Assembly: GCA_013824045.1 (NCBI GenBank)
Contig: PNND01000398.1
Location: 1 to 10,448, forward strand
Direction: 5' to 3'
From: Rhodobacter sp.
GTDB lineage: Bacteria; Pseudomonadota; Alphaproteobacteria; Rhodobacterales; Rhodobacteraceae
Length of the DNA stretch: 10,448 nt
Part shown: in pieces, positions 1 to 6,554 of the stretch
How the letters are laid out: each line of letters starts with the position of its first letter
Position numbering within the stretch: the stretch's first letter is position 1
The notes under the pieces: generated by a model
The model's input: only the letters and a program-made list of their open reading frames with translations
What the model was told of the DNA's origin: nothing
The model's database searches: none
Made by a program: the position numbers and the translations under genes

Positions 1-817
1 CCTTGTTCGGCGCACCCTTCGGGATCGCGTACATTTCGTTCTCGTAGAGCTGGCCGTCCCAGACGATGACGAAAGGCTTGTTCTCGGCGATGGCCGCGTT
101 GAAGATCCGCCCGTTATAGGCGGTGGTCATGACCACTTCGCCATCGGCCAGCAGTTGCGGGGCCTGCGAACCGGCTTCCCACCACACCACTTCCGACTTG
201 ATGGTGTCGAGCTTGGCAAAGGCACGATCCACGCCTTCCGGGGTGGACAGCACATCATAGACTTCCGCCGCCGGCACGCCATCGGCCATCAGAGCCACTT
301 CCAGCACGGCCTTGGCGCCCTTGCGGATGCCACGCTTGCCGGGGAACTTCTCCAGATCGAAAAGATCGGCCACGGTCGAGGGCTTTTCGCCCGGGAACTT
401 GGTGTCGTCATAGGCAAAGACGGTGGACCAGATGTCGGTCGACACGCCGCATTCCGTCACGGCGCCCGGCAGGAAGTCATCGGCGGCCGGGGTGCCATCG
501 GCACCGGCGGGCAGCGCTGCAACGTCGATCGGCTCCAGCATGCCTTCGTCGCACAGACGGATGGCATCGGCATATTCCAGCGACGCGACGTCAACCGTCA
601 CGTTGCCTGCTTCGACCATTGCCTTGATCGGGGTCGCCGGGTTGTCGCTGTCGACCATCTTGGCCGCAAAGCCCGACGCCGCCGCCCAGGGCTTCACATG
701 CGCTTCGGTTTGGGCTTCGCCATAGGCGCCGCCCCAGCTCATCACCGTAAGTTCCTGCGCGGTTGCCGAAACGGCAAACCCGGTCAGGGCGGTGGTCAGG
801 ATCAGGATTCTTTTCAT
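1..817 (-). CDS. Periplasmic solute-binding protein of a polyamine-type ABC importer (3' end outside window)
   Basis: The first 272 residues are visible; the C-terminus lies beyond the left edge. The protein starts MKRILILTTALTGFAVSATA, a Sec signal peptide with a basic start, a hydrophobic core and an A-T-A signal peptidase I site before Gln21. There is no lipobox, so a soluble periplasmic protein is expected. The mature start (ELTVMSWGGAYGEAQ) and the later segments AYDDTKFPG, WWEAGSQAPQLLADGEV and YAIPKGAPNK fit the PotD/PotF-like extracellular solute-binding family that hands spermidine, putrescine or similar compounds to an ABC permease. Cys89 and Cys123 could form a disulfide. The ATG is preceded by GGGAG at 827-831 with 9 nt spacing. 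The gene lies 73 bp downstream of the ATPase on the same strand and is presumably cotranscribed with it. The exact substrate cannot be read from the sequence; other small cationic or amino-acid-like compounds are possible. Confidence 0.93.
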   Translation of the reverse strand, partial: MKRILILTTALTGFAVSATAQELTVMSWGGAYGEAQTEAHVKPWAAASGFAAKMVDSDNPATPIKAMVEAGNVTVDVASLEYADAIRLCDEGMLEPIDVAALPAGADGTPAADDFLPGAVTECGVSTDIWSTVFAYDDTKFPGEKPSTVADLFDLEKFPGKRGIRKGAKAVLEVALMADGVPAAEVYDVLSTPEGVDRAFAKLDTIKSEVVWWEAGSQAPQLLADGEVVMTTAYNGRIFNAAIAENKPFVIVWDGQLYENEMYAIPKGAPNK

Positions 818-836
818 GCTTATCGCTCCCATGTTG

Positions 837-853
837 AACAGAACTGCTCTGTT
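837..853 (-). other. Short intercistronic hairpin ahead of the binding-protein gene
   Basis: Perfect inverted repeat AACAGA / TCTGTT with a 5-nt loop. In the minus-strand transcript it ends 5 nt upstream of the GGGAG ribosome binding site of the binding-protein gene. It is a small stem, possibly modulating translation start or mRNA decay; no function is proven. Confidence 0.35.
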
Positions 854-860
854 GTCATTG

Positions 861-884
861 GCCGCACCCGTTGCCGGGCACGGC
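861..884 (-). other. Strong intercistronic RNA hairpin with GNRA tetraloop
   Basis: In the minus-strand RNA the arms GCCGUGCCCG and CGGGUGCGGC form a 10-bp stem (eight Watson-Crick pairs plus two adjacent G-U wobbles) closed by a GCAA tetraloop. It begins 6 nt after the ATPase stop codon. No T-tract follows, so it is not a typical intrinsic terminator. A hairpin between a transporter gene and its binding-protein gene commonly stabilises one mRNA segment and gives unequal expression; that role is inferred here. Confidence 0.5.
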
Positions 885-890
885 ATCGGT

Positions 891-2006
891 TCAGATCGGG
901 TCGAGCGCGCGCGCGTCCTGTGGCGCCCAGCCGATCCTAATCGTCTCGCCGGGGGTCAGCACGCGCTGGCCCAGCGTATTACGGCTCTTGATGACGAAAT
1001 CATCATGCCCCGCCACCTTCAGCACGGTGCGGAACAGATCGCCCATATAGATGACCTCGACCACCTCGGCCTCGATCATATGCGCGTCCGGCGGCAGCAG
1101 GTCGGGCTTGAATTCCACCCGCTCGGGCCGGATCGACACAAGCGTCTTCTGGCCCTTGGCCGACACATTCACCGGGGTCGCATCGATCAGCTCGCCCGTT
1201 CCCAGCCGCACCAGCGCCCGCCCGTCCTTGATCTCTTCGACCGTGCCTTCCAGACGGTTGTTCTCGCCGATGAACTGCGCCACGAAACTGTTGTTCGGCC
1301 GCTCGTACAGGTCCGACGGGGATGCCAGTTGCTGAATGCGCCCATCGTTGAACACGGCGATCCGGTCGCTCATCGTCAGCGCCTCGCCCTGATCATGGGT
1401 CACATAGACCACCGTGATCCCAAGGCTGTCGTGCAGATGCTTGATCTCGAACTGCATATGCTCGCGCAGCTGCTTGTCCAGCGCGCCAAGCGGTTCGTCC
1501 ATCAGCACCAGCTTGGGGTCGAACACCAAGGCCCGCGCCAGCGCGATGCGCTGCTGCTGCCCGCCTGACAATTGCGCCGGGCGACGGTTGGCAAAAGCCC
1601 CCATCTGCACCATGTCCAGCGCGCGCTTGATCTTTTCTTCGCGCTCGGACTTGCCCATCCCGCGCACTTCCAGCGGAAAGGCCAGATTCTCGCCCACCGT
1701 CATATGCGGGAACAGCGCGTAATTCTGGAACACCATCCCGATGCCCCGCTTGTGTGGCGGCACCTGATTGATCGGGCGGCCATCCAGCAGGATTTCGCCA
1801 TTGGTGGCCGTCTCGAAACCGGCCAGCATCATCAGGCAGGTGGTCTTGCCCGATCCGGACGGTCCCAACATCGTCAGAAACTCGCCCTTGCCGATGCTCA
1901 GGTTCAAGTCCTTCACGACAAGCGAAACGCCGTCGTAGCTCTTTTGAACATGATCAAAAACGACAAATGCGTCGTTCTGGCCCGCAGCAGCCATCGAAGC
2001 AGCCAA
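891..2006 (-). CDS. ABC transporter ATP-binding protein, PotA-like (polyamine-type importer)
   Basis: ATPase subunit that powers an ABC importer from the cytoplasmic face. Numbered from the TTG at 2076-2078 (longest frame, 395 residues), the motifs are Walker A GPSGSGKT 72-79, Q-loop Gln118 (VFQNYALFPHMTV), signature LSGGQQQR 170-177, Walker B LVLMDE 190-195, D-loop GALD 198-201 and H-loop His228 (VTHDQGEA). A C-terminal TOBE-like region (about 275-385, with SIRPERVEF) completes the PotA/CysA/UgpC-type layout. Start: I prefer the TTG at 2004-2006 because GGGGAG at 2013-2018 sits 6 nt upstream; the ATG at 1992-1994 is a close alternative. The longest-frame TTG at 2078 has no ribosome binding site and overlaps the candidate promoter. 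The preferred start gives 371 residues, normal for the family. It is followed after 73 bp by the binding-protein gene. The substrate is inferred as polyamine-like; other PotA-family importers are possible. Confidence 0.92.
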   Translation of the reverse strand: MAASMAAAGQNDAFVVFDHVQKSYDGVSLVVKDLNLSIGKGEFLTMLGPSGSGKTTCLMMLAGFETATNGEILLDGRPINQVPPHKRGIGMVFQNYALFPHMTVGENLAFPLEVRGMGKSEREEKIKRALDMVQMGAFANRRPAQLSGGQQQRIALARALVFDPKLVLMDEPLGALDKQLREHMQFEIKHLHDSLGITVVYVTHDQGEALTMSDRIAVFNDGRIQQLASPSDLYERPNNSFVAQFIGENNRLEGTVEEIKDGRALVRLGTGELIDATPVNVSAKGQKTLVSIRPERVEFKPDLLPPDAHMIEAEVVEVIYMGDLFRTVLKVAGHDDFVIKSRNTLGQRVLTPGETIRIGWAPQDARALDPI

Positions 2007-2046
2007 ATTCGTCTCCCCGGTCTTCTCGGCGGGTTCCCCGCTCGTC

Positions 2047-2059
2047 TTGGTCTGACTAA
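2047..2059. promoter_or_regulatory. GntR/FadR-type operator-like dyad, proximal site
   Basis: TTGGTCTGACTAA is an interrupted palindrome (TTnGTCnGACnAA) matching the general T-n-GT-n3-AC-n-A pattern of FadR-subfamily GntR operators. It overlaps the candidate -10 element and the expected transcription start of the ABC operon, a typical repressor position. It shares the 10-mer GTCTGACTAA with the distal site. The regulator is not in the window. Confidence 0.45.
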
Positions 2060-2083
2060 AGCCAAAGCCTTGCTGCAATGCAA
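2055..2083 (-). promoter_or_regulatory. Candidate sigma-70-type promoter of the ABC transporter operon
   Basis: Minus-strand TTGCAT (2078-2083) and TTTAGT (2055-2060) are separated by 17 bp. The -10 matches TATAAT at four of six positions; the -35 is weaker, with only TTG conserved. The predicted transcription start near 2048 would give a leader of about 40 nt to the TTG at 2006, with GGGGAG in it. One operator-like dyad covers the -10 and the other lies upstream of the -35. Confidence 0.4.
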
Positions 2084-2088
2084 CTGGC

Positions 2089-2099
2089 TTGTCTGACTA
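2089..2099. promoter_or_regulatory. GntR/FadR-type operator-like dyad, distal site
   Basis: TTGTCTGACTA (TnGTCnGACnA) repeats the proximal dyad, with centres 41 bp apart (about four helical turns), just upstream of the candidate -35. The pair suggests cooperative binding by one regulator. The stretch between here and the RTX stop codon (2100-2279) contains no gene I can support. Confidence 0.42.
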
Positions 2100-2221
2100 A
2101 GCGGGTAACATCCGTGATTGCGGGAAAATAGGCCAGTTTGCGACCACTTCGCCAATCAAAGCGGCAGGTCTTGGCTTGCTGGCAGGAAAATGGCCTTCCC
2201 TTGGGTCAACGTCCTGCCCGC

Positions 2222-2238
2222 CATCGCTGCGATGCAGC
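2222..2238. repeat. Overlapping palindromes downstream of the RTX gene
   Basis: CATCGCTGCGATG (2222-2234) is a 13-bp palindrome and overlaps GCTGC-GAT-GCAGC (2226-2238), so two alternative small hairpins can form about 40 nt after the RTX stop codon. No T-run follows on the minus strand, so this is not a convincing intrinsic terminator; I see no better one between 2100 and 2279. Confidence 0.3.
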
Positions 2239-2279
2239 ACCTCACCCGGCCAATCACAGCCGTATCAGGACAGTATGCC

Positions 2280-5200
2280 TCAGGCCGCCGCCCGGCGCAT
2301 GGGGTTCGGCCCGGTCAGCAACTGCCGCCGCTTGGCCACAGGTCGCGCCGTAGGCCCATACAACTCGGCCGCATCCGCAACACCCGCCAGCACCGGGGCC
2401 AGCAGCGGGAAGGCCACCGCCAGCTCCGCGGCCACCACAGGTCCTAGCGCGGCCACGGCCATCGGACCGGGATAGAGCGTCTCGGTCGCCATCCCTTGCG
2501 CAAAGACGATCCCGTGCCGCTCCAGCAGCAGGTGGTGATAGCCCACTTCCTTCTTGCCCTTGGCGATCCGGAACCGGGCATCGCCCAGTTCGGCCAGATG
2601 CTTGGCGCGCACCAGCATCTCCACCCCGTCCAACTCGGCCAGCACGGCATGGTTGGGCGACACCAGCACATCGCCCCGGTTGCCCATCGCCCCGTCGCGG
2701 ATCAGCACGGGCCGCATCAAGGGCTCCGCCTCCAGCGCGGCGCGGTCCAGATGCCGCCCGCCCGCCCAGAGCACCGGCTGCAACCCGTGATCCAGCGTCA
2801 TCACCCGGTCGCCCGCCCGGATCGCCTCTACCGGGACCTCGCCGCGATCCGTCAGGATCAGCGTGCCCGTCGTAAAGCACGGCACCCCAAGCTGGACCAA
2901 TGCCTCCCTGCTGGAAATCAGCGCCGGATCGATCCCGACCAGCCGGATAACCTCGCCCCCCGGAAAGGTGACCAGCGCGCCCCCCGCACCGTCCGAGGTG
3001 ATAACCGCATCCGCCCAATTGACCGGACTTCCGGTCGCATCGACCAGCCCCGATACATCCAGCCGGTCGGTGAACTGCCCGTCGACCAGCGTCAGGTCCA
3101 GATCGGTGATGACATCGCGCCCGCTGCCCGACGTGAACACATAGGTGTCACGCCCGGTCCCGCCCGACATCGTATCATTGCCGGATCCGCCAAGGATCGT
3201 GTCGTTCCCCGCGCCCCCGGCCATGCTGTCATTGCCGGTCCCGCCATCCATGGAATCGGCCCCGTCGCCGCCCGCCATGGAATCGTTGTCGGTCCCGCCC
3301 GACATCTGGTCATTGCCCGACCCGCCGAACATCGTGTCGTTCCCGGCATCGCCGGTCAGAACATCGTTGCCATCCCCACCATCGACGGTATCGTTCCCGT
3401 CGCCGCCCAGCACGGTGTCATTGTCGGCCCCGCCGAAGAGCTGATCGCTGCCGCCGCGCCCTTCGATGACATCGTTGCCCGCGCCGCCTTCGAAATAGTT
3501 GAAATAGAAGTCCGCCAGCGACGAGCTTTCATTATCAAACCCGATGATCGTGTCGTTGAAGGCCGACCCGATCACCCCGTCGACACCGCTCAGGACATCG
3601 CCCTCGGCATCCCCCCCGGTCCCCGTCCAGGTCCGCAGGTTGACATTCACCGCCGCGCCGCTGGCCGAATAATCCAGAACGTCCAGACCCGTCCCGCCAA
3701 TGATCGTGTCCGCCCCGGCCCCGCCGATCAGCGTGTCATTGGCATCCCCGCCTTCCAGCAGATCACGGCCATCACCGCCAAACAGGACATCGGTTCCAGC
3801 CCCGCCCAGCAGCGTGTCATTGCCCAGCCCGCCGAACAGCGTGTCGCTGTCCGCGCCCCCGTCGAGGGAATCGTTCCCCTCGCCCCCAAAGACGACATCC
3901 GTCCCGTCGCCGCCCAAGAGCGTGTCATTGCCCGTATCGCCATCCAGCGTGTCGTTGCCTGCCCCGCCTTCCAGCGAATCCAGCCCCGCCCCGCCGAACA
4001 GCGAGTCAGCCCCCGCCCCGCCAAAGACACGGTCATTCCCGGCCCCGGAAGAAATGATGTCATTCCCGCCCGCGCCGGTGATCGTGTCATTGCCCGACCC
4101 GGTCTCAAGCGCTTCCATCTCGGAAAAGGTCGACGTGACCCCACTGCCCGACGCCGTGCCAACGCCCGCGCCGGAAAACGTCGCCGTGACCGCCGTGGTG
4201 AAGCCCGACAGATCCAGCGTGTCATTGCCCGTCCCGCCGACAATGGAGTCCGACCCATCCCCCGCTGCGATGATGAACCGGTCATCCCCCGCGCCGCCGA
4301 ACAGCGTGTCGCTGTCGGCACCGCCGATCAGCGTGTCATTGCCATCGCCCCCGGCCAGCGTATCGGTGTCCACCCCGCCCAGCAGGCTGTCATTGCCCGC
4401 GCCGCCGTCGACGCTTTCCTCGCCGCTGCCGCCAAAGACGGTGTCATTCCCCGCCCCCAGTTGCACCCGCCGGATCGAACTGAAGCCGGCCGTCGTGCCC
4501 GGCGCCGTCACCGTCCCGGTCTCGGTGCCGGTGAAGGTGACCGTCACCCCTCCGGTGGCCAAACTGGTGTCGATCACATCGCCCAGCGTGCCATCGGTGC
4601 CGCCCACGATGGTGTCCACCCCCGCAGCATCGCCGATCAGGAAGGTGTCATCCCCGGCCTGTCCGACCAGCGAGTCATTTCCGGCCCCGCCCGCCAGCGT
4701 GTCGTTGCCCGACCCACCATCGATGACGTCGTCCCCGGCGTCACCCGACAGCACGTCATTCCCGATCCCGCCGAACAGGCGGTCGTTCCCGGCGCCCCCG
4801 TCAATGGCGTCGTTGCCGCTGTTGCCAAGGATGGAGTCCGCTCCGTCCCCACCGAACAACCCATCCGCCGCGCTGCCGCCACTGATCGTGTCATTCCCGC
4901 CATTGCCGGACAGCGTCACCGAAGTGGTGCTCGACGTGGCGGTCAGCGTGTCGTTCAGTGCCGTCCCTTCGACCGCCTCGATCCCGGTGAACGTGCCCGA
5001 CGTGCCCCCGGTCAGCAGCCTTGTGCCCGCGCCACCGCTTGAAAAGGTGACCGAGGCCGCCGTTGTCGCCCCGACGAAGGAAATCGTGTCGTTGCCCACA
5101 CCGCCAAAGATTGCGCCACCCCCTGTCCCGTTCGGGATCAGGAAAGTGTCATTGCCATCATCGCCATAGAGGCTGTCGTTGCCGACCCCGCCAAGGAAGG

Positions 5201-6107
5201 TATCGTTGCCCGTACCGCCAAAGGCGGTGTCATTGCCCGCGCCGCCGATCAGAAGATCGTTGCCGCCGCCTCCCTCCAGCAGATCAGACTCGCTGCCACC
5301 ATCCAGCGTGTCATCGCCGTCATTGCCGAACAGCGTATCCGCACCGGCATCCCCGAACAGAAGGTCATTGCCGCTCTCGCCGCCCAGCTGATCGTTGTCG
5401 GTCCCGCCAAAAATCGTGTCGTTGCCCGCAGCACCCCAAAGCGTGTCGCGCCCGGCACCGCCATCGATCAGCTTCGGGTCAAGCGATGAATCAAAGCCCG
5501 GAAGATCATCAACCAGATCATTCCCGTCACCGGCAAAAATCGTATCGCGCCCGGTTCCAGAAAAAAGCGTGTCATCGCCCAGGCCGCCATAGAGAAGGTC
5601 GTTGCCCGCACCCGCCGCCAGCGAGTCATTCCCCGCCCCGCCGGTCAGCGTATTGTCCAGCGCCTGCTCATAGTCCAACAGCGCCAGATTTGCGTAAGGC
5701 ACACCCGCCGCTGTGGTGGGGACTGTCGAGGATACGGTGTAAAGCACCCCCGGCTGCAACGGGGCCGTGGTGACATATCCCACCACCGTCGACCCGATCA
5801 TCACCTGATAGAGCGTGACCGACCCGGCCACCGGATCGCTGAAGACAAAGCCATTGCCCAGCCGGATCACACCCGATCCGACCGTCGCCCCCCCGGCGGT
5901 GATCACCACCCCGGTCTGGTTGCCATCCAGAACCGTTGCAGCCGATCCGGAAAAGCCGGTCTCGTCATCGGTAACGGTGATGGTCAGCGCGGCGGCGGAT
6001 GATGACCAGTTCGGATCCAGCCGAAAGGTGGATCCGGTCGTGGGCGCTCCGCCCCCGGTAACAACGACACTCCCGACGGCATAGCCGTCGATCACAAATA
6101 TTGGCAT
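2280..6107 (-). CDS. Large RTX calcium-binding protein with C-terminal Hint domain
   Basis: 1275 residues, acidic and Gly/Asp/Asn-rich. Residues 1-150 (starting MPIFVIDGYAVGSVVVTGGG) are non-repetitive, beta-rich and unrecognised. Residues about 153-990 hold roughly 65 Gly-Gly-x-Gly-x-Asp-type nonapeptides (hand count) in several blocks; these form Ca2+-binding parallel beta-rolls and are typical of proteins exported by type I secretion. Four diverged non-RTX modules interrupt the blocks (about 342-390, 508-556, 630-676, 811-853). Residues about 1070-1215 form a Hint_2-type domain: CFTTGT at Cys1077, then SPNHAVL (His1153) and YHHLLLERHGIVFAQG (from 1190). Residues 1216-1275 are Ala-rich with a basic end. 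No Sec signal peptide is visible. The ATG has only a weak GAG-containing ribosome binding site about 7 nt upstream. There are no type I exporter genes (ABC/HlyD-like) in the window. No enzymatic domain was seen; adhesion, matrix or S-layer-like roles are possible but unproven. Confidence 0.93.
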   Translation of the reverse strand: MPIFVIDGYAVGSVVVTGGGAPTTGSTFRLDPNWSSSAAALTITVTDDETGFSGSAATVLDGNQTGVVITAGGATVGSGVIRLGNGFVFSDPVAGSVTLYQVMIGSTVVGYVTTAPLQPGVLYTVSSTVPTTAAGVPYANLALLDYEQALDNTLTGGAGNDSLAAGAGNDLLYGGLGDDTLFSGTGRDTIFAGDGNDLVDDLPGFDSSLDPKLIDGGAGRDTLWGAAGNDTIFGGTDNDQLGGESGNDLLFGDAGADTLFGNDGDDTLDGGSESDLLEGGGGNDLLIGGAGNDTAFGGTGNDTFLGGVGNDSLYGDDGNDTFLIPNGTGGGAIFGGVGNDTISFVGATTAASVTFSSGGAGTRLLTGGTSGTFTGIEAVEGTALNDTLTATSSTTSVTLSGNGGNDTISGGSAADGLFGGDGADSILGNSGNDAIDGGAGNDRLFGGIGNDVLSGDAGDDVIDGGSGNDTLAGGAGNDSLVGQAGDDTFLIGDAAGVDTIVGGTDGTLGDVIDTSLATGGVTVTFTGTETGTVTAPGTTAGFSSIRRVQLGAGNDTVFGGSGEESVDGGAGNDSLLGGVDTDTLAGGDGNDTLIGGADSDTLFGGAGDDRFIIAAGDGSDSIVGGTGNDTLDLSGFTTAVTATFSGAGVGTASGSGVTSTFSEMEALETGSGNDTITGAGGNDIISSGAGNDRVFGGAGADSLFGGAGLDSLEGGAGNDTLDGDTGNDTLLGGDGTDVVFGGEGNDSLDGGADSDTLFGGLGNDTLLGGAGTDVLFGGDGRDLLEGGDANDTLIGGAGADTIIGGTGLDVLDYSASGAAVNVNLRTWTGTGGDAEGDVLSGVDGVIGSAFNDTIIGFDNESSSLADFYFNYFEGGAGNDVIEGRGGSDQLFGGADNDTVLGGDGNDTVDGGDGNDVLTGDAGNDTMFGGSGNDQMSGGTDNDSMAGGDGADSMDGGTGNDSMAGGAGNDTILGGSGNDTMSGGTGRDTYVFTSGSGRDVITDLDLTLVDGQFTDRLDVSGLVDATGSPVNWADAVITSDGAGGALVTFPGGEVIRLVGIDPALISSREALVQLGVPCFTTGTLILTDRGEVPVEAIRAGDRVMTLDHGLQPVLWAGGRHLDRAALEAEPLMRPVLIRDGAMGNRGDVLVSPNHAVLAELDGVEMLVRAKHLAELGDARFRIAKGKKEVGYHHLLLERHGIVFAQGMATETLYPGPMAVAALGPVVAAELAVAFPLLAPVLAGVADAAELYGPTARPVAKRRQLLTGPNPMRRAAA

Positions 6108-6178
6108 AACACCGCTCGCGCCACGCCGCCCGGTCTTGCGCCGGTTCGGGAAGGACCCAGTCTAATGCCGGGATTAAC

Positions 6179-6194
6179 CCATCCTTTAGGATGG
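6179..6194. promoter_or_regulatory. Perfect palindrome upstream of the RTX gene (operator candidate)
   Basis: CCATCCTTTAGGATGG has 7-bp arms around TT, a perfect 16-bp dyad 72 bp upstream of the RTX start codon. It abuts the ATTGTGGC repeat cluster. It could be an operator or a 5'-leader hairpin; the sequence does not decide. Confidence 0.45.
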
Positions 6195-6250
6195 AGATTG
6201 TGGCGAAATTGTGGCAAGCCGCCCATCCCGCTGAAATCGCGCCACAATCT
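6195..6250. promoter_or_regulatory. Triple ATTGTGGC repeat with 11-bp inverted repeat upstream of RTX gene
   Basis: The 8-mer ATTGTGGC occurs at 6197-6204 and 6208-6215 in direct orientation, 11 bp apart (one helical turn), and inverted at 6241-6248. The outer copies extend to a perfect 11-bp inverted repeat, AGATTGTGGCG (6195-6205) and CGCCACAATCT (6240-6250). Phased direct sites plus a facing copy look like binding sites of a transcription factor acting on the RTX gene, whose start lies about 90-140 bp away. I do not recognise the factor. I could not place convincing -35/-10 elements here. Confidence 0.45.
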
Positions 6251-6322
6251 TCCGGAAAGCGTCACAAGCGTTACCGAATGGACTCACCTGTTCAAACGGG
6301 ATGGCCATGCGAAATCCGGATG

Positions 6323-6349
6323 AAAAACCGCTTGGGGCCCAAAAGGGCC
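6323..6349 (-). terminator. Candidate intrinsic terminator of the tRNA-Leu transcript
   Basis: On the minus strand the arms GGCCC / GGGCC enclose TTTT (6336-6349); an 8-nt gap follows and then a run of five T (6323-6327). It begins about 28 nt past the tRNA 3' end. The stem is GC-rich but short and the T-run is displaced, so this is only a moderate candidate. Confidence 0.42.
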
Positions 6350-6376
6350 TGCCTGTGCCAGCGATCCGGGAAAGGA

Positions 6377-6463
6377 TGGTGCGGATGAAAGGACTCGAAC
6401 CTTCACGGGAGTTACCCCACAGCGACCTCAACGCTGCGCGTCTACCAATTCCGCCACATCCGC
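6377..6463 (-). tRNA. tRNA-Leu (anticodon GAG), CCA end encoded
   Basis: The minus strand folds as a class II tRNA. The acceptor stem GCGGATG pairs with CATCCGC, followed by discriminator A and an encoded CCA (6377-6379). The D-arm contains GGCGGAATTGGTAGACGC. The anticodon stem CAGCG/CGCTG encloses loop TTGAGGT, so the anticodon is GAG (6427-6429), reading CUC/CUU leucine codons. A long variable arm (GGGGTAACTCCC) and a T-arm with TTCGAGT complete the structure. The long variable arm is expected for tRNA-Leu. It stands alone between the methyltransferase and RTX genes, all on the minus strand. Confidence 0.97.
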
Positions 6464-6484
6464 ACGCTTTGGTTTGGTGGCGGT

Positions 6485-6513
6485 TATGTAGCGAAGCCGA
6501 TCAGCGAAGGAAA
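6485..6513 (-). promoter_or_regulatory. Weak candidate promoter for tRNA-Leu
   Basis: Minus-strand TTTCCT (6508-6513) and TACATA (6485-6490) with a 17-bp spacer would start transcription about 15 nt before the tRNA 5' end. Each element matches consensus at only about half its positions; read-through from the methyltransferase gene is an alternative. Confidence 0.27.
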
Positions 6514-6554
6514 GAGCAAAAATCGCGCCCCGTTTCCCGCACCGTCGCCGCCCG

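Noticed and set aside
155..940. 261-residue plus-strand frame over the binding-protein gene
   Set aside because: Antisense shadow; the minus strand gives a signal peptide plus a solute-binding protein with a good ribosome binding site.
2120..2195. Imperfect direct repeat GCGGGAAAATAGGCC / GGCAGGAAAATGGCC
   Set aside because: The copies differ at several positions and in spacing within the motif, and lie in a non-coding gap with no clear relation to a promoter; chance similarity is likely.
2496..5042. 848-residue open frame on the plus strand opposite the RTX gene
   Set aside because: It is the antisense shadow of the GC-rich RTX repeats: its Pro/Arg/Val-rich repeats mirror the 27-nt periodicity of the minus-strand gene, and it has no recognisable domain.
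3700..5169. 489-residue plus-strand frame rich in Ser-Leu-Pro-Ala-Pro-Pro repeats
   Set aside because: This is another antisense frame of the Gly-Gly-x-Gly-Asn-Asp-Thr codons; the apparent repeat protein is an artefact of reading the RTX units backwards.
2280..5700. Regular DNA repeats resembling a tandem-repeat or CRISPR-like array
   Set aside because: The repeats are diverged 27-nt units in phase with the reading frame and encode RTX nonapeptides. There are no identical repeats separated by unique spacers.
6108..6463. tRNA-Leu 3' end as an integration site for an island carrying the RTX gene
   Set aside because: No duplicated tRNA 3' segment, integrase or mobility gene is seen in the window, and the base composition of the RTX gene matches its neighbours.
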